This document shows positions 7,542-11,474 of a stretch of 11,474 nucleotides of DNA, in pieces (positions within the stretch are counted from its first letter, which is position 1; every line of letters starts with the position of its first letter). A program made the position numbers and the translations under genes. Under the pieces are notes generated by a model that was not told the DNA's origin, did no database searches, and was given only the letters and a program-made list of their open reading frames with translations. Origin of the DNA: Treponema sp. (GTDB taxonomy: Bacteria > Spirochaetota > Spirochaetia > Treponematales > UBA12059); assembly GCA_012517645.1 (NCBI GenBank), contig JAAYUR010000492.1:1-11474 (forward strand). The letters are read 5' to 3'.

Positions 7542-7575
7542 AAAAAAATCCAGAGATGCCGCGCCTATACCTCGG
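7542..7575 (-). terminator. Possible weak intrinsic terminator after the regulator/sensor genes
   Basis: On the - strand, CCGAG pairs with CTCTGG (one bulged T) across a 15-nt loop at 7550-7575, followed after one base by a run of seven T (7542-7548). The only long T-run of the intergenic region is placed just after the stop of the XylF-type gene. The stem is short, so at best it is leaky and would allow some read-through into the transporter genes. Confidence 0.33.
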
Positions 7576-7585
7576 AACCCGACTC

Positions 7586-8635
7586 CTAGCGGCGGACATT
7601 CCGGTAGACGTCCGCGGCGGAATGGAACCCGTCCTTGATGACCGTCGCGTCCAGGAGGTCCCGGGTGACCAGGATCGGCTCCAGCCGGACGTAGGGAACT
7701 TCGTGCCGGCCGTCGCTGATCATCGCGTCGGTCTTGATCTCCTCGCCCCGGGCCAGCATGACCGCATACCCCGCCGCCTTGAGGGCAAGACGGTCGATGG
7801 GTTTATACACCGTCGAGTACTGGGATCCCTCCGCGATGCGTTGGCAGGCCGCAAGTTCCGCGTCCTGGCCCGCGATCTTAACGTTTCCCATGAGACGGTT
7901 CACGGAGAGGACGGAGATGGCCGCCTCTGCCAACATGTCGTTCCCGGCCACGACAGCGTCGATGTGACGGTCGCGCTGGATGATCCGCTCGAGGGCGATC
8001 TTAACCTCGTCGCTGTCCCAGGCGGCGGGCCAGATCTCCCCGATGATCCGGACGTCTCCGGATGCTTCCAGGGGATCCAGGACCCGACGGATTCCCGCGT
8101 TCAGCATCATCGCGTTGTTGTCCGACCGGGCGCCGTTGATGATGACATACCCGCCCCGGGGTACGGCCCGGGACACGGACTCGGCCATCAGGCGGCCCAC
8201 CTTCTCGTTGTCGAAGGAAACGTAGAGGTCCACGTTCGCGTTCCTCACCAAGCGGTCGTAGCTCAGGACCCGGATACCCCGGGCCCGGACCTCGGAGATC
8301 ACCGAAGAGAGCCGGTCCGCGTCGTTGGGCACCACCACGAGGACGTGGATCCCCGCGTCCGCCAGCTCCCGGATCTGCCGCTCCTGCACCGCATGGTCCT
8401 GGTCCGCTACCCGGAGCAGAACTTCCGCCCCCAGCTCCCGGGCGGACCTGGTAAATATTTCAGCGTCCCGCTTCCAACGCTCCACGACCAGGGAATCCAG
8501 GGAAAAGCCTATCAGGGGCGCTTGGCCCGGTTCGGCGCGCCTGGGAGCGGGTTTGCAGGAGACCCCGGTCACCAAGACGGCCAGCAGGGCTGCTGCACAG
8601 GGAAAAGCCAGCCAGGATCTTTCATGGTTTTTCAT
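7586..8635 (-). CDS. XylF-type sugar-binding lipoprotein, likely the extracytoplasmic sensor (XylFII-like) of the adjacent two-component system
   Basis: The 349-residue protein has a hydrophobic N-terminal segment (9-26) ending LVTGVSC with Cys27, followed by a Pro/Arg-rich linker and a periplasmic sugar-binding fold. Motifs match E. coli XylF well: Arg53-Trp54, SYDRL with Arg128, VDLYVSFDNEKVG, SDNNA at 181-185, GNDM at 231-234, GQDAEL at 256-261, TVYKPI with Lys278, and TVIKDGFH near the end. The lipobox is imperfect (Gly at -3), so it may be a relaxed-type lipoprotein or stay anchored by the uncleaved helix. The start at 8635 is chosen for its AGGGAGGGG site and N-terminal export signal; an in-frame ATG 105 bases upstream would add an Arg/Pro-rich stretch. 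It overlaps the response-regulator gene by 14 bp, and its position with the kinase and regulator suggests sensing rather than transport. A role as a second transport binding protein remains possible. Confidence 0.9.
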   Translation of the reverse strand: MKNHERSWLAFPCAAALLAVLVTGVSCKPAPRRAEPGQAPLIGFSLDSLVVERWKRDAEIFTRSARELGAEVLLRVADQDHAVQERQIRELADAGIHVLVVVPNDADRLSSVISEVRARGIRVLSYDRLVRNANVDLYVSFDNEKVGRLMAESVSRAVPRGGYVIINGARSDNNAMMLNAGIRRVLDPLEASGDVRIIGEIWPAAWDSDEVKIALERIIQRDRHIDAVVAGNDMLAEAAISVLSVNRLMGNVKIAGQDAELAACQRIAEGSQYSTVYKPIDRLALKAAGYAVMLARGEEIKTDAMISDGRHEVPYVRLEPILVTRDLLDATVIKDGFHSAADVYRNVRR

Positions 8636-10199
8636 CGGTCCCCTCCCTGGAGACGGACGCGAAGGAGGTGGGGGTGTATCCCGTCTCCTTCTTGAACAGC
8701 CGGGCGAAATAGTTCGGGTCCGGGTACCCGCATGCCGCACTCACAAGTTTGACCGAGGCTCCGGGTTCCGAGAGAAGCTCCTTGGCTTTCTCTATCCGCA
8801 CCCCGGTCAGGAACTCGGAAAAGGTCCGACCCGTTTCCTCCGCGAAGATCCGGGACAGTCGAGCCGGGGACAAAGGAATCGACGCGGCAGCGGACTCCAG
8901 GGAGATCGGACGGGAAAAATGTTCCCGGATATAAGCCGCCGCCCGGGCCACGGGAACGGACCAGCGGGGCGCTTCGCCGACGGCCTGGGCTATGGCGGAA
9001 AACAACGCCCGCGCCGCCTCCGCCAGTCCCTCCATCCCCGGGGCGGAACGCAGGCCATCCAGGTCCAGGAGGCGGCCTGCAGTTCCGGTCCCCAGGAAAC
9101 CCCGGACTTCCAGGTTCCTGCAGGCCTCCGCGAAGAGGCCGATGAGCCGGTACCGGACCGAGACGGAAGGCTCGCCCGCAATTCGCATGCTTTCCAGGAT
9201 CCGTTCCAAGGCCCATCGTGCGCGGTCCGGATCCCCGGAGACCAGGGATTCCAGGAACGCTTTCTCGTCCTCCCGCCGCGCCGCCGCGGAAGCCGCCGGA
9301 TTCGACGGCCCGAACCCGTCCGCGGATCCCAACCCCAGGCACTCCCGGTAGGCGGCGATCCAGGAAGCCGGCGCTTCCCCGAGGGGGGCCGCGGGGGAGA
9401 ATCCGAACCGTATACGCCCGTCCTTCAGTTCCGAGTACAAGGCCTGGGTCAATCCTACCCGCAAGGCTTCTATCTCCGCTTCCGCCGAGTCCATTCCCGA
9501 AACGGGTAGAAGCACGGCCGAAAAACCCGACCTCAAGGGTCCTGCGAGGGCCCGGGTCTTGTACCGGACCGCCTGGCGGAACGATCCGTACAGCCCTCTA
9601 ATCTCATCCCGAGGATCCGGGGAGCCCGGAAGCGCCCGGAAGGCGGCGGCTCCGACGACGGCCCGGGTCCCCGGAATGCCCAGGGCGGCGCGGTACCGTT
9701 CCGGGTCGAATCCCGATCCGTCCCCGGACATCACCGCCCTCAGGAAAGCCTCCTCCACGAAGGACCGAAGGCGCTCCTCCCGCTCCCGGTGCTCTATCTC
9801 CCGCCGTTCAAGCTCGAACCTCCGGTCCGCGAAGGCCGCGGCCGCCCGAAGTGCGGCGGCCAGCTTGTCCCGGACCACGGGCTTGAGAAGGTAGTCCAGG
9901 ACCCCCAGCTCCATGGCCTCCCGGGCGATGTCGAACCTCTCGTAGGCGGTTACCAGGATGAAGACGCAGGCAAGGCCCCGGGCGCGGATCTCCCGGACCG
10001 CGTCCAGCCCCGAAATGCCGGGCATCCAGACGTCCATGAGCACGATGTCCGGCGCCAGGGTCTGCGCCTTCTCCACGGCTTCCCGGCCGGAGGAGGCTTC
10101 GCCGACCACGGAGAACTCCGCGGACAGGTCCCTCCGGACCATCAGCTCGATCGTCTCCACAACGGGCCGCTCGTCGTCCACCACCAGCACGCGTTTCAT
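8622..10199 (-). CDS. yesN: YesN-type response regulator: REC domain plus AraC-family DNA-binding domain
   Basis: The 525-residue cytoplasmic transcription regulator begins with a receiver domain (1-120). It shows acidic Asp8/Asp9 in VLVVDDE, phospho-acceptor Asp56 in DIVLMDVWMP, Thr84 and Lys106 in LLKPV. A charged helix at about 117-145, probably a coiled coil, leads into a long YesN-type middle region of unassigned fold. The C-terminus (413-525) is an AraC-type pair of helix-turn-helices with ISLESAAASIPLSPARLSRIF, FSEFLTGVRIEKAKELL and GYPDPNYFARLFKKETGYTP. Phosphorylation by the neighbouring kinase would be expected to drive activation of the sugar-transport promoter. The start overlaps the kinase stop in ATGA (10196-10199) and has GGGAG seven bases upstream. 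A frame extending 144 codons further upstream lies inside the kinase gene and is not credible, since the REC domain starts exactly at this ATG. Confidence 0.95.
   Translation of the reverse strand: MKRVLVVDDERPVVETIELMVRRDLSAEFSVVGEASSGREAVEKAQTLAPDIVLMDVWMPGISGLDAVREIRARGLACVFILVTAYERFDIAREAMELGVLDYLLKPVVRDKLAAALRAAAAFADRRFELERREIEHREREERLRSFVEEAFLRAVMSGDGSGFDPERYRAALGIPGTRAVVGAAAFRALPGSPDPRDEIRGLYGSFRQAVRYKTRALAGPLRSGFSAVLLPVSGMDSAEAEIEALRVGLTQALYSELKDGRIRFGFSPAAPLGEAPASWIAAYRECLGLGSADGFGPSNPAASAAARREDEKAFLESLVSGDPDRARWALERILESMRIAGEPSVSVRYRLIGLFAEACRNLEVRGFLGTGTAGRLLDLDGLRSAPGMEGLAEAARALFSAIAQAVGEAPRWSVPVARAAAYIREHFSRPISLESAAASIPLSPARLSRIFAEETGRTFSEFLTGVRIEKAKELLSEPGASVKLVSAACGYPDPNYFARLFKKETGYTPTSFASVSREGTDEKP
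8640..8648 (-). promoter_or_regulatory. Ribosome binding site that fixes the start of the XylF-type sensor gene
   Basis: AGGGAGGGG lies inside the end of the response-regulator gene, with its AGGGAGG core six bases before the ATG at 8635. Such a strong site, together with the 14-bp overlap, suggests coupled but efficient translation of the binding protein. Confidence 0.75.
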
Positions 10200-11474
10200 A
10201 GGCCGTCTCCCAGGATCGGCAGGCGGATCCGCACCGTCGTTCCGGCTCCCGCCGAGGATTCCACTTCCACCCGTCCTCTCCCCTCGGTGGCCAGGGTGAC
10301 CCTGCGGATGACGTTCCGGAGACCGATGCCTGCCCGGGGATCCCCGTCTCCCCCGGACTCCCCGAGGATCCGGGCCGTCTCCTCGGCGCTCATTCCGCTG
10401 CCGGAATCCTGGACCATAAGGACCGCTTCCTCTCCTTCCAGGCGGGCGGAGACCCGAACCGTCCCGCCCTCCTCCCGGTCCCGGAGGCCGTGCCCCACGG
10501 CGTTCTCCACCAGGGGCTGGAGGACCAGGGCCGGAGTCCTCACGCCCAGGGCCCCCTCGTCCGCATCCACCTCGAACCGGTACCGCTCCCCGAAGCGGAG
10601 TCGAAGCAGCCAGATGTAGAGGCGAACACATTCGATCTCGTCGGATACCCGGACGGACCGGGAAGGGGGCTTCAGGGCGTAGCGGATGAAGGCCGCGAGG
10701 TTTTCCATGAAATCCCCGGTACGATCCGCCCCCTCCGAGAGGGCCAGTTGCTGGCCCGCCGCCAGGGTGTTGAACAGGAAGTGCGGATTGATCTGGGTCT
10801 GCAGGGCCAAGAGTTCCGCGTCCTTGAGCTTGTGGTCCATATCCAGGAGCCGCACCCTCTCCTCCATCAGGCTCCTCTCCAGCTCGGCCTTGGCCTTCTG
10901 CTCCTCGAAGGCCCGACGGACGGACTCGCGCATGCTGGCGAAGGAGGCGGCCATGACTCCGATCTCGTCCGGCCGTCCCGGCGGAGGCAGGTCGTGGTCG
11001 TAGTCTCCCCGGCCTAGGGCTTCCGCCGCCCGGGCGAGCTCGGCCAGGGGCTCGGTCAGTCTGTACGAGAAGTTCACCAGGATGGCCATGCCCATGAGGG
11101 TGGCGCTGACCACGAGAACCGCGTTGAAGGCCAGGACGGCGGTCACCCGGGAATTGAAGCCCGAAAACGCAGCGAGGGAATCGGAGATGAAGATTCCCTC
11201 GATACGGTCGATCAGGAACATGACCAGGTCCAGAGTCCGCTCCGCCCCCTCGAAATGCTCCGTATAGGCGGCGACGTCCCGACCCCGCTTGGCCGCCACG
11301 GAGGCTTCCGTTTCCGCCAGGAAGGAATCCAGAAGACCCGCCAGATCCCGCTCCAGCAACAGGACCTCGTCCGCACGGATCTCCCGGTTCAGGCGGCGGC
11401 CGTCCTCCGCGAGGCGGGTGGAGTACTTGATGTACTCTTTGAGGGCATCGGAACTCTTCGTGGACAGGTAGGCC
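10196..11474 (-). CDS. lytS: LytS/YesM-type sensor histidine kinase (5' end beyond the window)
   Basis: 425 codons are visible and the frame stays open to the window edge, so the N-terminus, including the expected first membrane helix, is missing. Counting from the codon at 11473: residues 1-108 are a mainly helical extracytoplasmic segment, 111-135 a membrane helix (VLAFNAVLVVSATLMGMAIL), 136-188 a HAMP linker, then a coiled coil. The His_kinase region follows with phospho-acceptor His231 in QINPHFLFNTL. The ATPase domain has N-box Asn324 in PLVENAVGH, DSGSG at 356-360 and GIGLRN at 382-387. The lack of a recognisable ligand pocket in the visible sensor part fits a kinase that reads a bound partner protein, as LytS reads XylFII. 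It overlaps the regulator gene by ATGA. A TTG at 11359 could be read as a start but lies inside the sensor domain. Confidence 0.93.
   Translation of the reverse strand, partial: AYLSTKSSDALKEYIKYSTRLAEDGRRLNREIRADEVLLLERDLAGLLDSFLAETEASVAAKRGRDVAAYTEHFEGAERTLDLVMFLIDRIEGIFISDSLAAFSGFNSRVTAVLAFNAVLVVSATLMGMAILVNFSYRLTEPLAELARAAEALGRGDYDHDLPPPGRPDEIGVMAASFASMRESVRRAFEEQKAKAELERSLMEERVRLLDMDHKLKDAELLALQTQINPHFLFNTLAAGQQLALSEGADRTGDFMENLAAFIRYALKPPSRSVRVSDEIECVRLYIWLLRLRFGERYRFEVDADEGALGVRTPALVLQPLVENAVGHGLRDREEGGTVRVSARLEGEEAVLMVQDSGSGMSAEETARILGESGGDGDPRAGIGLRNVIRRVTLATEGRGRVEVESSAGAGTTVRIRLPILGDGL

Noticed and set aside
7502..7550. Partly self-complementary CCGG-rich stretch and GGAGGAGG on the + strand as a small forward gene with ribosome site
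   Set aside because: No suitable start codon and coding frame with neighbour-like composition follows, and short CCGG pairings are common in DNA of this GC content.
7384..7599. N-terminal extension of the ChvE-type protein by 72 residues
   Set aside because: The extension would bury the signal peptide inside the protein. The ATG at 7383 has both a strong ribosome site and a standard signal peptide.
10200..10631. N-terminal extension of the response regulator by 144 residues
   Set aside because: It lies wholly within the kinase ATPase domain in another frame, and the receiver domain begins exactly at the ATG at 10199.
11357..11359. TTG as start of the histidine kinase
   Set aside because: The same frame is open to the window edge with a plausible helical sensor sequence, and a two-helix membrane topology needs more N-terminal sequence. 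The gene is partial.

Overview
The window is a GC-rich bacterial segment, densely packed and coding over almost its whole length, with nothing that looks like a mobile element, CRISPR array, tRNA or rRNA. The lineage is not fixed by the sequence. The LytS/YesN-type two-component pair, the relaxed lipobox of the associated lipoprotein and the periplasmic sugar-uptake genes would fit a high-GC spirochaete or a Gram-negative relative. Firmicutes-type regulators of this kind are also known, so this is only a leaning.

Region 1 (1-3473, + strand) is the end of an operon for a membrane ion-translocating complex. After the tail of an upstream gene (stop at 59-61) come two tandem paralogous polytopic proteins of the NuoL/M/N-MrpD-HyfB antiporter-like family (51-1742 and 1749-3473). 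They share long identical motifs but differ at a conserved lysine in the proton path, which suggests they have diverged in function. The rest of the complex lies to the left of the window.

Region 2 (3470-11474, - strand) reads from right to left and is a self-contained sugar-sensing and uptake locus. First comes a LytS/YesM-type sensor histidine kinase (its N-terminus lies beyond the window). It is joined by a 4-bp ATGA overlap to a YesN-type response regulator (REC plus AraC-type HTH). This in turn overlaps by 14 bp a membrane-anchored periplasmic sugar-binding protein of the XylF type. These three genes look like the XylFII-LytS-YesN three-component sugar sensor known from Clostridium beijerinckii. 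After a 202-bp gap with a possible weak terminator, a promoter candidate and a 28-bp imperfect dyad come the transport genes: a ChvE-type periplasmic binding protein, a 100-bp gap holding a perfect 14-bp-stem hairpin, a two-domain ATPase (MmsA/GguA type) and a permease (MmsB/GguB type).

The probable circuit, by inference, is as follows. The XylF-type lipoprotein reports an extracellular monosaccharide to the kinase, the regulator is phosphorylated and activates the promoter ahead of the ChvE-type gene, and uptake rises. The unusual point is that the sensor protein belongs to the XylF branch while the transporter belongs to the ChvE-GguAB branch. The two regions meet tail to tail with their stop codons sharing one CTAG palindrome, leaving no intergenic space for a terminator.
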